A stretch of 39,571 bases of DNA from Acidimicrobiia bacterium (lineage in GTDB: Bacteria; Actinomycetota; Acidimicrobiia; Spongiisociales; ZC4RG35), in the NCBI GenBank assembly GCA_025937235.1, contig JAICRU010000023.1, positions 1-39,571 on the forward strand. The letters are read 5' to 3'. Shown here piece after piece: positions 8,621 through 16,642 of the stretch. The first letter of the stretch is position 1; every line of letters begins with the position of its first letter. Below the pieces are notes generated by a model, which was not told the DNA's origin, did no database searches, and saw only the letters and a list, made by a program, of their open reading frames with translations. The position numbers were made by a program, and so were the translations under genes.

Positions 8621-9169
8621 ATGGGGCACTACCCTCGCCCGACCGTGAGCAAGATGTTCATCCGGGCCGGCCGGGCCTCCATCCTCGATCGCAAACCGTT
8701 CACCGAGGCTTACTTCGACGGAGACTCCGCCGCAGACGCCGCCATCCTGGTGGCGCTGGTGGCTGCGGTCACCTATGTGGGCACGATCCTGCTCCGAGGA
8801 GGAATTCAGGCCTTTTCCCTGCCGGGCCTCTTCGAGTATGTGATCAGCGGTGTGGTCTCCTGGCTGATCCTGGGATTCGCATCATGGTTCGCCGCCACCA
8901 GGCTGTTCCAGTCGACCGGCCGGCCACAGACATTCATCGCCCTTCAGGGTCTTGCCGTCCTCCCGCTGGTCCTGGAATTGTTCGGCCGGATCGGCGGCGC
9001 CATCGGCCTGATCTGGTACCTGCTGGTGCTGGTCGTGGCTACCCGTGAAGCGGCCTCGATCGAGACCCGGAATGCTGCGGTGTCGGTGTTGATCGGCTTT
9101 GCCATCGCCGCCATCTTCCGCACCCTGCTCGGTGTCCCTTTCGCCGTGTTCTCAGCCCTCACTGGATGA
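8621..9169 (+). CDS. YIP1-like integral membrane protein
   Basis: 182 residues with four or five hydrophobic segments (for example AILVALVAAVTYVGTILL, VISGVVSWLILGFASWFAA and VLIGFAIAAIFRTLL). The overall pattern, including the mid-region GRPQTFIALQGLAVLPLVLE, resembles YIP1-family proteins, whose bacterial function is unknown. In-frame starts are ATG 8621, GTG 8645 and ATG 8654; the protein core begins at MFIRAGRASILD, so 8645 or 8654 may be the true start. It overlaps truA by ATGA, suggesting co-translation. Confidence 0.7.
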   Translation: MGHYPRPTVSKMFIRAGRASILDRKPFTEAYFDGDSAADAAILVALVAAVTYVGTILLRGGIQAFSLPGLFEYVISGVVSWLILGFASWFAATRLFQSTGRPQTFIALQGLAVLPLVLELFGRIGGAIGLIWYLLVLVVATREAASIETRNAAVSVLIGFAIAAIFRTLLGVPFAVFSALTG

Positions 9170-9930
9170 CCACCCTGCGGCTCGACCTGGCTTACGACGG
9201 ATCGGGTTTCAGGGGTTACGCGGCACAGACCGATTCCAGAATCCGGACCGTCCAGGGTGAGCTGGAGGCCGCGCTGGAGACTCTGCTCGGGTCCGCATAC
9301 GAGACGGCGGTCGCCGGGCGCACCGACGCAGGGGTCCACGCCCGCGGGCAGGTGGTCTCGCTACGGGTCCCCGAGGAGATCGACGTCGGGCGGCTGCAAC
9401 GCTCGTTGAACGGGATCCTCGGTCCGGAGATATCGGTGATGGCGGTGAGCATGGTCGATGACGGGTTCCACGCCCGGTTCTCTGCGCTCTGGCGAAGGTA
9501 CCGCTACACGCTGTCCCTGGGCCCGGCGCCCGATCCCCTACGGCGCGGCCATCAGTGGCACGTCGGGCCCGGCCTCGACATATCTGCGATGGGGCAGGCC
9601 GCCGCCCACTTTCCGGGTGAGCAGGACTTCGGTGCCTTCTGCCGGTCGGTCGAGGGAAACACCAACGTGCGAAAAGTCGAGGACGCGACTTGGGAGAAGG
9701 AGGGTGCATTGCTCCACTTCTGGATCCGGGCCAACGCCTTTTGTCAGCAGATGGTGCGGTCCCTGGTCGGTCTCTGTTACGACGTCGGCCGCGGATTCAC
9801 CCCGGTCGGGTCGGTGGCCGAGATCATCGCGTCACCTGACCGGGGCCGGGTGGTGACGGTGGCCCCCCCTCACGGGCTCGTCCTCTGGGAGGTCGGTTAC
9901 TGGCCGGGTGAGACGGGCATGCCCGGGTAG
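9166..9930 (+). CDS. truA: tRNA pseudouridine(38-40) synthase
   Basis: Converts uridines 38-40 in the tRNA anticodon arm to pseudouridine. 254 residues, the normal TruA size. The catalytic aspartate lies in AGRTDAGVHARGQVVS. Other family landmarks are the N-terminal LRLDLAYDGSGFRGYAAQ, RFSALWRRYRY and the C-terminal FCQQMVRSLVGLCYDVG. The ATG overlaps the upstream gene as ATGA. The stop codon lies inside the first arm of a strong terminator. In actinobacteria truA commonly lies between rplQ and rplM, as here. Confidence 0.97.
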   Translation: MTTLRLDLAYDGSGFRGYAAQTDSRIRTVQGELEAALETLLGSAYETAVAGRTDAGVHARGQVVSLRVPEEIDVGRLQRSLNGILGPEISVMAVSMVDDGFHARFSALWRRYRYTLSLGPAPDPLRRGHQWHVGPGLDISAMGQAAAHFPGEQDFGAFCRSVEGNTNVRKVEDATWEKEGALLHFWIRANAFCQQMVRSLVGLCYDVGRGFTPVGSVAEIIASPDRGRVVTVAPPHGLVLWEVGYWPGETGMPG

Positions 9931-9960
9931 GGGGGAGGACGCCCTCACTCCCCCCTACCC
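9925..9960. terminator. Bidirectional terminator between truA and leftward genes
   Basis: A 13-bp perfect stem: GGGTAGGGGGGAG (9925-9937) pairs with CTCCCCCCTACCC (9948-9960) around a 10-base loop. The truA stop codon is in the left arm, and the leftward small ORF ends at the base immediately after the right arm. Symmetric placement between convergent transcription units supports termination from both directions. Confidence 0.8.
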
Positions 9961-10143
9961 TCAGGGGATCCGGTACTGGACCTTGCCGCCTCTGATCAAT
10001 CTCTCCCCGATCGAGGCCAGCCCACGCACCAGCGCATCGACCGGTGATCCCGACGGTGTGGCCACCGGCTCGGTGCTGCGTGGCGCACTCCTCTTGCGGG
10101 TGGCGGGAAAGGCCTTGCTCAGGTTCGTCCGAGGTTGATGCAT
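9961..10143 (-). CDS. Small basic protein, unknown
   Basis: A 60-residue reading frame starting MHQPRTNLSKAFPATRKR and ending IGERLIRGGKVQYRIP. I do not recognise it. It is supported by a strong, well-spaced ribosome-binding site (GGAGG about 6 bases before the ATG) and by a stop exactly at the edge of the bidirectional terminator. Its second half (SPVDALVRGLASIGERLIRG) could form an amphipathic helix. It lies downstream of ilvA on the same strand. It may be a real small protein; the evidence is the start signal and position only. Confidence 0.45.
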   Translation of the reverse strand: MHQPRTNLSKAFPATRKRSAPRSTEPVATPSGSPVDALVRGLASIGERLIRGGKVQYRIP

Positions 10144-10236
10144 TCTGTCCTCCACATCGGCGTGTGACCTCACGTCCACGCCGGATCTGCCCAGAGTGCC
10201 GCCGGCGGGCGGTGCCGAACATGGGGATGCGCCCCC

Positions 10237-10252
10237 TGGGGGTGATCCCCCA
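10237..10252 (-). terminator. Possible ilvA terminator
   Basis: TGGGGG (10237-10242) pairs with CCCCCA (10247-10252) across a TGAT loop, 13 bases beyond the ilvA stop on the leftward strand. The stem is short, has no T-run, and sits ahead of the small leftward ORF. It may only partly terminate. Confidence 0.4.
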
Positions 10253-10264
10253 CGACGGGCGGTA

Positions 10265-11452
10265 TCAGCCCCGGTAGGGCTCCAGGGCAGCCTCGATCCG
10301 TGCCGCGTGATCGGCGTCGCGGGTCTCTACCGAGATCGCGATCTCGACCCAGCCGAAGGGAAGCCCGAATCCCTCACGATGGTGCTCGACGAGGAGAACG
10401 TTGCCCCCCTGGCCAGCGATGGTCTGCAACACCGCAGCCAGGTTGCCCGGTTGATCGGGGACCAGGACGGTGTACTCGGCGAAGCGGCCCGATCCCTCCA
10501 GCCCGTGGCGTACCGCCTTGCCCAGGAGCATCAGATCGATGTTGCCGCCGGAGAGGACGATGCAGATCGGATCGGGCGCGTCGTCGGGGATGCGCTTCTC
10601 CATGAGCGCGGCCACACCGACCGCGCCTGCGGGCTCCACCAGGATCTTGGAGCGATCGAGGATGTAGGCCAGGGCGGCCGTGGTCTCGGCGTCATCGACG
10701 ACGACCACGTCGTCGACCCGGGCTTCGCTGATCTCCCAGACGAGATCGGATGGGACCGACACCGCTATCCCGTCGGCGACCGTCGGGACACCGCGGGGGA
10801 AGTCCGTGACCAGCGCCCCCCGTCTCCGGCTTTCGGCATAGACCGCCGCGGCCTCGATCTCAACTCCTACCACCTTGATCGAGGGCCGGAGGGTCTTGAG
10901 GGCCAGCGCGGTCCCGGCGAGGAGCCCGCCCCCGCCGGTGGGGATCACCACGGTGCCGACACCGGGGAGCTGTTCCAGTATCTCTAGCCCGAGAGTGCCT
11001 TGCCCGGCGACGATGAGAGGGTCGTCGTAGGGATGGACGAAGTGGGCCTTGGTGGTGTGCGAATGTGCGACCGCCGCCTCGACCGCATCGGCCAGCGAGA
11101 AGCCGACCAGCCGCACCTCCGCTCCGTAGTCCTCGGTCGCCTTGATCTTGGGGATCGGAGCGTTCTCGGGCATGAAGATGGTGCACGACGACCCGGTGAA
11201 CGAGGCGGCCAGGGCGACACCCTGGGCGTGGTTGCCCGCCGAGGCCGCAACCACGGGCTCGCCCTGGAGCCGGGTCAGCACGTTGAGGGCCCCCCGGATC
11301 TTGAACGACCCGGCCCGCTGCATGCATTCGGCCTTGAGATGGACATCACGGCCTGTGATCCGGCTGAAGGACTGCGACCAGACGAGTGGAGTCTCCAGGA
11401 CGTGCCCCTCGAACCTGGCCCGCGCCTCCTCGATGTCGTTCAGGGTGATCAC
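10265..11452 (-). CDS. ilvA: Threonine ammonia-lyase with ACT domain
   Basis: PLP enzyme that deaminates threonine to 2-oxobutanoate, feeding isoleucine synthesis or catabolism. 395 residues. The PLP lysine is Lys51 in AGSFKIRGA, followed by ASAGNHAQGVALAA and the phosphate-binding loop PTGGGGLLAG. The serine/glycine segment VLSGGNIDL ends the catalytic domain. A single C-terminal ACT domain starts at about residue 320 (YTVLVPDQPGNLAAVLQTIA), matching the shorter, singly ACT-regulated form rather than the long E. coli IlvA. The start is GTG at 11452. It is transcribed away from rplM. Whether it is biosynthetic or catabolic cannot be settled from sequence. Confidence 0.92.
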   Translation of the reverse strand: MITLNDIEEARARFEGHVLETPLVWSQSFSRITGRDVHLKAECMQRAGSFKIRGALNVLTRLQGEPVVAASAGNHAQGVALAASFTGSSCTIFMPENAPIPKIKATEDYGAEVRLVGFSLADAVEAAVAHSHTTKAHFVHPYDDPLIVAGQGTLGLEILEQLPGVGTVVIPTGGGGLLAGTALALKTLRPSIKVVGVEIEAAAVYAESRRRGALVTDFPRGVPTVADGIAVSVPSDLVWEISEARVDDVVVVDDAETTAALAYILDRSKILVEPAGAVGVAALMEKRIPDDAPDPICIVLSGGNIDLMLLGKAVRHGLEGSGRFAEYTVLVPDQPGNLAAVLQTIAGQGGNVLLVEHHREGFGLPFGWVEIAISVETRDADHAARIEAALEPYRG

Positions 11453-11456
11453 GCGT

Positions 11457-11486
11457 TTGGCCTAGAAGTGGTAGTCGGCGTAGCAT
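11457..11486 (+). promoter_or_regulatory. Possible rplM promoter
   Basis: TTGGCC (11457-11462) and TAGCAT (11481-11486) are separated by 18 bases, a plausible sigma-A pair in the ilvA-rplM divergent interval. A start about 7 bases downstream would give a ~65-base leader beginning with the hairpin at 11493-11509. Both boxes match imperfectly. Confidence 0.35.
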
Positions 11487-11492
11487 ATGTCC

Positions 11493-11509
11493 GCTCCCTC
11501 GGCGGGAGC
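11493..11509 (+). promoter_or_regulatory. Hairpin in rplM leader
   Basis: GCTCCC (11493-11498) pairs with GGGAGC (11504-11509) across TCGGC. It lies between the possible promoter and the rplM start. Ribosomal protein L13 is known to control its own mRNA through a leader in some bacteria, so this could be such an element. The match is structural only; I do not see a recognised L13-leader consensus. Confidence 0.3.
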
Positions 11510-11558
11510 CGTTTCCCCGAACGTTCCCCGGTATCTTCAACCTGCCGACGATGACCTC

Positions 11559-12017
11559 ATGACCATGAACAAGACCTACTCGCCCAAGCCGGGCGACATC
11601 GAGCGCGCCTGGTTGGTAGTCGACGCCACCGACCTCCCGCTCGGCCGGCTTGCCTCCGAGATCGCCACGTTGCTTCGCGGCAAGCACAAGCCCACCTACG
11701 CCCCACATCTCGATGGAGGGGACTTCGTCGTCGTCGTCAACGCGGAGAAGGTGGCGGTGACCTCCGACAAGAGCCAGACCAAGATCTACTATCGCCACTC
11801 CGGCTATCCGGGTGGGATCAAGGCCGAGACCTTCGACAGCCTGCGTGAGAGACGACCCGAGGCGATCATCGAACGAGCCGTGCGCGGCATGCTGCCCAAG
11901 AACAAGCTGGGCCGTCACATGGCTCGCAAGCTCAAGGTGTACGCCGGGCCCGATCACCCTCATGCCGCCCAGAAGCCGCAGGCTCTGGAGCTCGACATCC
12001 GAAAGGTGGAAATCTGA
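11559..12017 (+). CDS. rplM: 50S ribosomal protein L13
   Basis: Early-assembly 50S protein. From ATG 11559 it is 152 residues ([20 protein letters not shown]); an upstream in-frame ATG at 11487 would add residues not found in the family and is rejected, while 11565 is a close alternative. Signatures include [31 protein letters not shown] and [15 protein letters not shown]. It forms the standard two-gene operon with rpsI, and its stop overlaps the rpsI ATG (TGATG). Confidence 0.97.
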   Translation: MTMNKTYSPKPGDIERAWLVVDATDLPLGRLASEIATLLRGKHKPTYAPHLDGGDFVVVVNAEKVAVTSDKSQTKIYYRHSGYPGGIKAETFDSLRERRPEAIIERAVRGMLPKNKLGRHMARKLKVYAGPDHPHAAQKPQALELDIRKVEI

Positions 12018-12409
12018 TGGTCAAGCCCCTCGTCCAGGCCACCGGGCGCCGCAAGTCGTCGGTCGCCCGGGTCCGTCTCATCGACGGCTCCGGCCAGGTG
12101 ACCCTCAACGGTCGCCAGCTCGAGGACTATTTCCCAACCATGGCCACCCGTCTGCGGGTCATGGAACCGCTCCAGATCACTCAGACCCAGGGGCGCTACG
12201 ACGTCGACGCCACCCTCGAGGGTGGCGGTCAGACCGGTCAGGCCGACGCCCTTCGTCTTGGCATCGCCAGGGCCCTCATCGAGCTGGATGAGGAGCTCCG
12301 GGGCACATTGAAGAAGGCCGGGCTGCTCACCCGTGACGCCCGAGTCGTCGAGCGGAAGAAATATGGCCTGCGCAAGGCCCGTCGGGCCCCGCAGTACACC
12401 AAGCGCTGA
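12017..12409 (+). CDS. rpsI: 30S ribosomal protein S9
   Basis: 130-residue S9. It begins with [14 protein letters not shown] and ends with the universal tail [10 protein letters not shown], whose terminal arginine reaches the P-site tRNA anticodon stem-loop. It overlaps the rplM stop and precedes glmM by two bases. The rplM-rpsI-glmM order is typical of actinobacteria. Confidence 0.98.
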   Translation: MVKPLVQATGRRKSSVARVRLIDGSGQVTLNGRQLEDYFPTMATRLRVMEPLQITQTQGRYDVDATLEGGGQTGQADALRLGIARALIELDEELRGTLKKAGLLTRDARVVERKKYGLRKARRAPQYTKR

Positions 12410-12411
12410 CC

Positions 12412-13767
12412 TTGGCGGACCTCCGCCGACTCCTCCACGAGGGTAAGCCGATCTTCGGCACCGATGGCGTCCGTGGCGTCGCCGGCTCCGAGCTCACCGC
12501 AGAGCTGGCTCTTGCCATCGGCCGGGCCGCCGGCTCCCACCTGCGTGGGGGCCCGGTGCTGATAGGGAGGGACACACGTCGTTCGGGGGAGATGTTGTCC
12601 TCGGCCCTGCAGTCGGGGTTTCAATCGGTGGGGATCGACACGGTCGACGTGGGGATCCTGCCCAGCGGCGGGATCAGCTATCTGACCTCGTCCTCCGGGG
12701 CGACAATGGGGGCGATCGTCTCCGCCTCCCACAACCCGGCAGACGACAACGGAATCAAGCTCCTTTCCTCCCGCGGCACCAAGCTGGCCGACGACGTGGA
12801 GCGTGAGCTCGAGGAGCGGTTACGAGCATCCGGTTCCCGGGCCAAGGTCGGTCCCGATGTGGGCACCCGCTTCATCGACGGGGATGCCCTCGAGCGGTAC
12901 GTCGACCATTTGGCATCGGTCTCCAGGTACAACCTGAGCGGGTTGGAGATCGCCCTCGACTGCGCTCATGGGGCGGCGTTCAAGGCGGCGCCGATGCTGT
13001 TCGAGAGACTCAAGGCCGACGTGGTGACCCATGCAGCCGCCCCCGATGGGACCAACATCAACGCCGGCTGGGGAGCCACTCATCCCGAACGGCTCGCCAC
13101 GGAGGCGGGCGGGCGCATCGGCCTGTCCTTCGATGGGGACGCCGACCGCCTCATCGCCATCGACGAGGATGGAAAGGTGGCCAACGGCGACGTGATCCTG
13201 GCCATCATCGCCCGGCACATGAAGACACAGGGCCAGCTGAAGAACAACAGGGTGGTCGCCACGGTCATGTCCAACCTGGGGTTTCGTAAGTCGATGGCCG
13301 AGGCCGGGATCGACCTCACGGAGACCAGGGTCGGCGACCGATACGTCCTGGAGGCGATGCAGGAGCAGAGGGCCATCGTGGGGGGCGAGCAATCGGGCCA
13401 CATCATCTTCCTCGACAAGGGATCCACCGGCGACGGGCTTCTGACTGCGGTCCGCCTTCTCGATGTGGTGGCCGGGACCGGCAAGGAGCTCCGTCGACTG
13501 CGCGCCGAGGCCATAACCGAGTATCCGCAGATCCTGCAGAACGTCCGGGTGGGTCGGGGTGTCAACCTCGACGACGCCGGGGCTGTTTGGGACGAGGTCC
13601 GGGCGGTCGAGCGCGAGCTGGGGGACGAGGGCAGGGTGCTGGTACGTGCCTCGGGCACGGAGCCGCTCATCCGGGTGATGGTGGAGGCCCCTTCCGAAGA
13701 GGCGGCGAGACGCTACGCTGATCGTCTGACGAGCATCACGCAGAGCTCGATGGGGAAGGAGGGATAA
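12412..13767 (+). CDS. glmM: Phosphoglucosamine mutase
   Basis: Interconverts glucosamine-6-phosphate and glucosamine-1-phosphate, the step after GlmS on the way to UDP-GlcNAc. 451 residues. The phosphorylated serine is Ser106 in SASHNPADDNG. The metal loop FDGDADR, the sugar-binding GGEQSGHII and the phosphate-binding RASGTEPLIRVM are all present. The N-terminus FGTDGVRGVAG is standard. The start is TTG at 12412, two bases after rpsI. It is separated from glmS by 314 bases containing a glmS ribozyme; no independent terminator is obvious after the stop. Confidence 0.97.
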   Translation: MADLRRLLHEGKPIFGTDGVRGVAGSELTAELALAIGRAAGSHLRGGPVLIGRDTRRSGEMLSSALQSGFQSVGIDTVDVGILPSGGISYLTSSSGATMGAIVSASHNPADDNGIKLLSSRGTKLADDVERELEERLRASGSRAKVGPDVGTRFIDGDALERYVDHLASVSRYNLSGLEIALDCAHGAAFKAAPMLFERLKADVVTHAAAPDGTNINAGWGATHPERLATEAGGRIGLSFDGDADRLIAIDEDGKVANGDVILAIIARHMKTQGQLKNNRVVATVMSNLGFRKSMAEAGIDLTETRVGDRYVLEAMQEQRAIVGGEQSGHIIFLDKGSTGDGLLTAVRLLDVVAGTGKELRRLRAEAITEYPQILQNVRVGRGVNLDDAGAVWDEVRAVERELGDEGRVLVRASGTEPLIRVMVEAPSEEAARRYADRLTSITQSSMGKEG

Positions 13768-13802
13768 CCGAACTCTATTGATTCGTGCGTGCGACAACCA
13801 AC

Positions 13803-13974
13803 AGCGCCTGGCCTCGGTTCATCGGGGGTCTGGGGGTCACCCCCCAGATTTCACACTCCACCGAGGTGACGAGGAGGAAGGTCATCGAAGTATTCGGCGG
13901 ATGCCTTCCCGGCCGGCTCAGGTCGTGAGGATGGGAGCAAAACCCGGGAGCGATCCCGGAACAGAGACCCACCC
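13803..13974 (+). ncRNA. glmS ribozyme: glmS ribozyme / riboswitch
   Basis: A self-cleaving RNA using glucosamine-6-phosphate as cofactor, upstream of glmS. The cleavage-site motif A|GCGCC places scission between 13803 and 13804. P1 is CCTCGGT (13812-13818) with ACCGAGG (13860-13866), capped by the CTGGGGG/CCCCCAG hairpin (13830-13847). The conserved TGACGAGG (13867-13874) follows. P2 is GGAAGG (13876-13881) with CCTTCC (13904-13909), enclosing the conserved ATCGA...TCGGCGGATG core. P3 is CGGCC GGCTCA GGTCG. P4 is GGATGGG with CCCACCC (13968-13974), enclosing GCAAAAC and the P4.1 stem CCGGGA GCGA TCCCGG. The order and conserved unpaired bases match the known ribozyme. It explains the long glmM-glmS gap. 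Confidence 0.93.
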
Positions 13975-14081
13975 ATGAGTGCCGATCATCGGCCCCCCGC
14001 ACGCAACGCTTGACGCAACTGGGTTGCGCAGTGCCGCTACGGCATCTGTTTGTCCCAATTACACGGAGAGAAGGAAGGGTT

Positions 14082-15908
14082 ATGTGCGGAATCGTTGGAT
14101 ATGTCGGTCCGAAGCCCGTGATCGATGTGCTGATGCCGGGATTGGCCCGGCTCGAGTACCGGGGTTATGACTCGGCAGGCGTTGCCCTCAACCATGGCGG
14201 GTCGCTCACCGTCCTGAAGCAGGCCGGTCGCATCGCCGACCTGCAGGGTCTGGTCGATCGGGAGGGCCCGGCCGAGGCCCACACCGGGATCGGGCACACC
14301 CGGTGGGCCACCCATGGCGCCCCCAACACCGGGAATGCCCACCCGCATATGGACTGCCGACGGGACGTCGTCGTGGTCCACAACGGGATCATCGAGAACT
14401 GGGTGGATCTCAAAGCGAAACTGGTCGAGAACGGTCACGACTTCGACAGCGACACCGACACCGAGGTCGTGGCGCACCTGATCGAGGAGATGGCCGATCT
14501 CCCGCTTGCCGACGCCGTGCGCAAGGTGATGAACCAGGCCGATGGGGCTCTGGCATTGGTAGTTATGAGGAAGTCCGAGCCGGACGTCCTGGTCGGGGCG
14601 CGGAGAGGCTCACCGTTGGTCGTGGGCCGTGGCAAGGGGGAGAACTTCCTCGCCTCGGACATCCCTGCCTTTCTCGAGCACACCCGTCACATGGTGATCG
14701 TGGAGGATGACCGAGTCGTGGAGATCCGGCCGGACGAGATCGTGCTCACCGATCTCGAGGGGAACAGCATGCCCCTCGATGAGAGGATGGTGGAGTGGGA
14801 CTTCGAGGCGGCGGAGAAGGGCGGCTTCGACACCTTCATGCTCAAGGAGATCTTCGAACAGCCCCATGCCATCGCCGACACCCTGGCCGGCCGGATCGAG
14901 TCCCCCGGAAGAGTCGTGCTCGACGAGCTGACCATCGACTCCGAGATCCTGCGTGAGGTCGACAAGGTGTTCGTGGTCGCGTGTGGCACCTCCTACCACG
15001 CGGCGATGATGGCCAAGTACGCCATCGAGCGTTGGGCGAGGCTCCCTGTCGAGATCGACATCGCCTCCGAGTTTCGATACCGCGACCCGGTGCTCGACCA
15101 CCGATCGCTCGTGATCGGCATCAGCCAATCGGGGGAGACCATCGACACGCTGGCCGCGGTGCGCTACGCCAGGGCGCAGGGTTCGGTCGTGATCGGTGTG
15201 TCCAACGTCGTGGAGTCGGCGCTGGCCCGTGAGTCCGATGCAGTGCTCTACACCAGGGCCGGCCCCGAGATCGGGGTGGCCGCCACCAAGACGTTCACAA
15301 CCCAGCTGGTGGCGATGCAGTTGCTCGGCCTCTACCTGGCCCAGGTGCGCGGTGCCCTGGATCCGGGTGCGATCGAGCTCCAGGTGAAGGAGCTGCTTCG
15401 CCTGCCCGATCAGGTCGAGGCCGTCCTGGCTCGTGCCGACGACGTCAAGGAGCTGACCTCGGCATGGGTGGACACCCGAGACTGGTTCTTCTTGGGCCGG
15501 TCCGGTGACTTCCCGGTAGCCATGGAAGGGGCGCTCAAGCTCAAGGAGATCGCCTACGTCCGTGCCGAGGGTTATGCGGCTGGGGAGATGAAGCACGGCC
15601 CGATAGCGCTCATCGAGCCCGGCGTGGTGGTGGTTGGTGTGGCCACCGATAGCCACGTACAGGCCAAGACACTCTCCAACATGGAGGAGATGAAGGCTCG
15701 AGGGGGCACCATCGTGCTCGTCGCCGAGGAGGGCGACGATGTCGGGCATGTCGCAGACCACGTGATCAGGGTTCCGTCTGGACCCGACCTGCTCTGCACA
15801 GTGACCGCGGTGGTCCCGCTCCAGCTCCTCGCCTACTACGTGGCGACGGCTCGGGGCATGGACGTGGACAAGCCGCGCAACTTGGCCAAGACTGTGACTG
15901 TCGAGTGA
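14082..15908 (+). CDS. glmS: Glutamine-fructose-6-phosphate aminotransferase
   Basis: Makes glucosamine-6-phosphate from fructose-6-phosphate and glutamine, the entry step to cell-wall amino sugars. 608 residues from ATG 14082. This start exposes the nucleophile Cys2 (MCGIVGYVG) after initiator removal, and AAGGAAGGG precedes it; the longer upstream frame is rejected. The glutaminase domain (about 1-240) contains GHTRWATHGAPN and HNGIIEN. Two SIS sugar-binding domains follow, with ACGTSYHA, ISQSGETIDT and the C-terminal KPRNLAKTVTVE. It is controlled in cis by the ribozyme 108 bases upstream. Confidence 0.98.
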   Translation: MCGIVGYVGPKPVIDVLMPGLARLEYRGYDSAGVALNHGGSLTVLKQAGRIADLQGLVDREGPAEAHTGIGHTRWATHGAPNTGNAHPHMDCRRDVVVVHNGIIENWVDLKAKLVENGHDFDSDTDTEVVAHLIEEMADLPLADAVRKVMNQADGALALVVMRKSEPDVLVGARRGSPLVVGRGKGENFLASDIPAFLEHTRHMVIVEDDRVVEIRPDEIVLTDLEGNSMPLDERMVEWDFEAAEKGGFDTFMLKEIFEQPHAIADTLAGRIESPGRVVLDELTIDSEILREVDKVFVVACGTSYHAAMMAKYAIERWARLPVEIDIASEFRYRDPVLDHRSLVIGISQSGETIDTLAAVRYARAQGSVVIGVSNVVESALARESDAVLYTRAGPEIGVAATKTFTTQLVAMQLLGLYLAQVRGALDPGAIELQVKELLRLPDQVEAVLARADDVKELTSAWVDTRDWFFLGRSGDFPVAMEGALKLKEIAYVRAEGYAAGEMKHGPIALIEPGVVVVGVATDSHVQAKTLSNMEEMKARGGTIVLVAEEGDDVGHVADHVIRVPSGPDLLCTVTAVVPLQLLAYYVATARGMDVDKPRNLAKTVTVE

Positions 15909-15931
15909 TGTCCCTGACCATGGTCGGCCAG

Positions 15932-15959
15932 ACGAGCCCGGCCACAGAGCCGGGCTCGT
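15932..15959 (+). terminator. Terminator after glmS
   Basis: An 11-bp perfect stem: ACGAGCCCGGC (15932-15942) with GCCGGGCTCGT (15949-15959), loop CACAGA, followed by TCT. It starts 24 bases after the glmS stop and 19 bases before the end of the convergent yceI, so it may serve both. Confidence 0.85.
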
Positions 15960-15977
15960 TCTGGTAGGAGCACGGGG

Positions 15978-16541
15978 TCAGGGTTGGAGTTGAGCCTCTA
16001 CGTCGAACTCGATCTTGAAGGTCTCGGACACGAGTACTCCGCCGTTCTCGAGCGGGACATTCCAGGTGAGTCCCCAGTCCTTGCGCTCGATCTCACCGGC
16101 TGCGCTGAAACCCGCCTTTGTGTTGCCGTAGGGATCGGTGCTCACCCCCTCGAACGTGAGGGCGAAAGTAACCGGGTTGGTCACCCCACGAATGGTGAGG
16201 TCACCGGTCAGCGCCCAATTCTTGCCGACGGGCCGTATGCCCGTGGATTTGAAGCCGATGACCGGGAACTGCTCGGCGTCGAGGAAGTCGGAGGAACGGA
16301 GGTGGTTGTCCCTGTCACGGGTCCCGGTTGTTACCGATGCCGTCTTGGCCTCGAGCTCCACCGACGACTCGAGGGGATCTTCGCCTACGACGATGGTTGC
16401 GTCGAAATCCTCGAATGTGCCTCTCACTTTGGCCACCATCAGATGGCGGGCGGTTATGCGGAGGTCACTATGTGTGTGGTCGATCCGCCAGGTCCCGACC
16501 GGAGGGACAGGGCGGCCGTCGATGATGCGTGGGGTTGACAT
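15978..16541 (-). CDS. YceI-family lipocalin-like protein
   Basis: 187-residue YceI-domain protein; the fold is a lipocalin-like barrel that binds isoprenoid-type lipids in characterised members. Family features are GTWRIDHTHSDLRITARHLM, VRGTFEDFDATI, the NHLRSSDFLDAEQFPVI stretch and LTIRGVTNPVTF. The start at 16541 (MSTPRIIDG) is chosen because GAGGAG lies about 8 bases upstream. There is no signal peptide, so it is probably cytoplasmic, unlike the periplasmic E. coli protein. It diverges from the Rrf2 regulator, with an inverted repeat between them, and may be its target. Confidence 0.9.
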   Translation of the reverse strand: MSTPRIIDGRPVPPVGTWRIDHTHSDLRITARHLMVAKVRGTFEDFDATIVVGEDPLESSVELEAKTASVTTGTRDRDNHLRSSDFLDAEQFPVIGFKSTGIRPVGKNWALTGDLTIRGVTNPVTFALTFEGVSTDPYGNTKAGFSAAGEIERKDWGLTWNVPLENGGVLVSETFKIEFDVEAQLQP

Positions 16542-16563
16542 GAGTCGGCTCCTCGGCTCGTAT

Positions 16564-16577
16564 GTTGAATCATCAAC
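16564..16577. promoter_or_regulatory. Inverted repeat between yceI and rrf2, possible operator
   Basis: GTTGA (16564-16568), ATCA, TCAAC (16573-16577): a perfect 5-bp inverted repeat with 4-base spacer in the AT-rich centre of the divergent yceI/rrf2 interval. Further GTTGA/TTCAAC-like half sites lie just to the right (16588-16592). It is a candidate autoregulatory site for the neighbouring Rrf2 protein; the spacing is not proven to fit this family. Confidence 0.4.
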
Positions 16578-16642
16578 AATCAAGTCTTCAACCATATTCC
16601 CGACGACCGTTGTAGGGATAAAGGAGACTAGGTTGGTCATAT

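Noticed and set aside
13830-13847. CTGGGGG/CCCCCAG hairpin as a glmM terminator
   Set aside because: It lies inside P1 of the glmS ribozyme and is better explained as its extended cap; no T-run follows.
14610-15761. 383-codon open frame on the - strand
   Set aside because: Antisense shadow of glmS; composition is histidine/arginine-rich and unlike a real protein.
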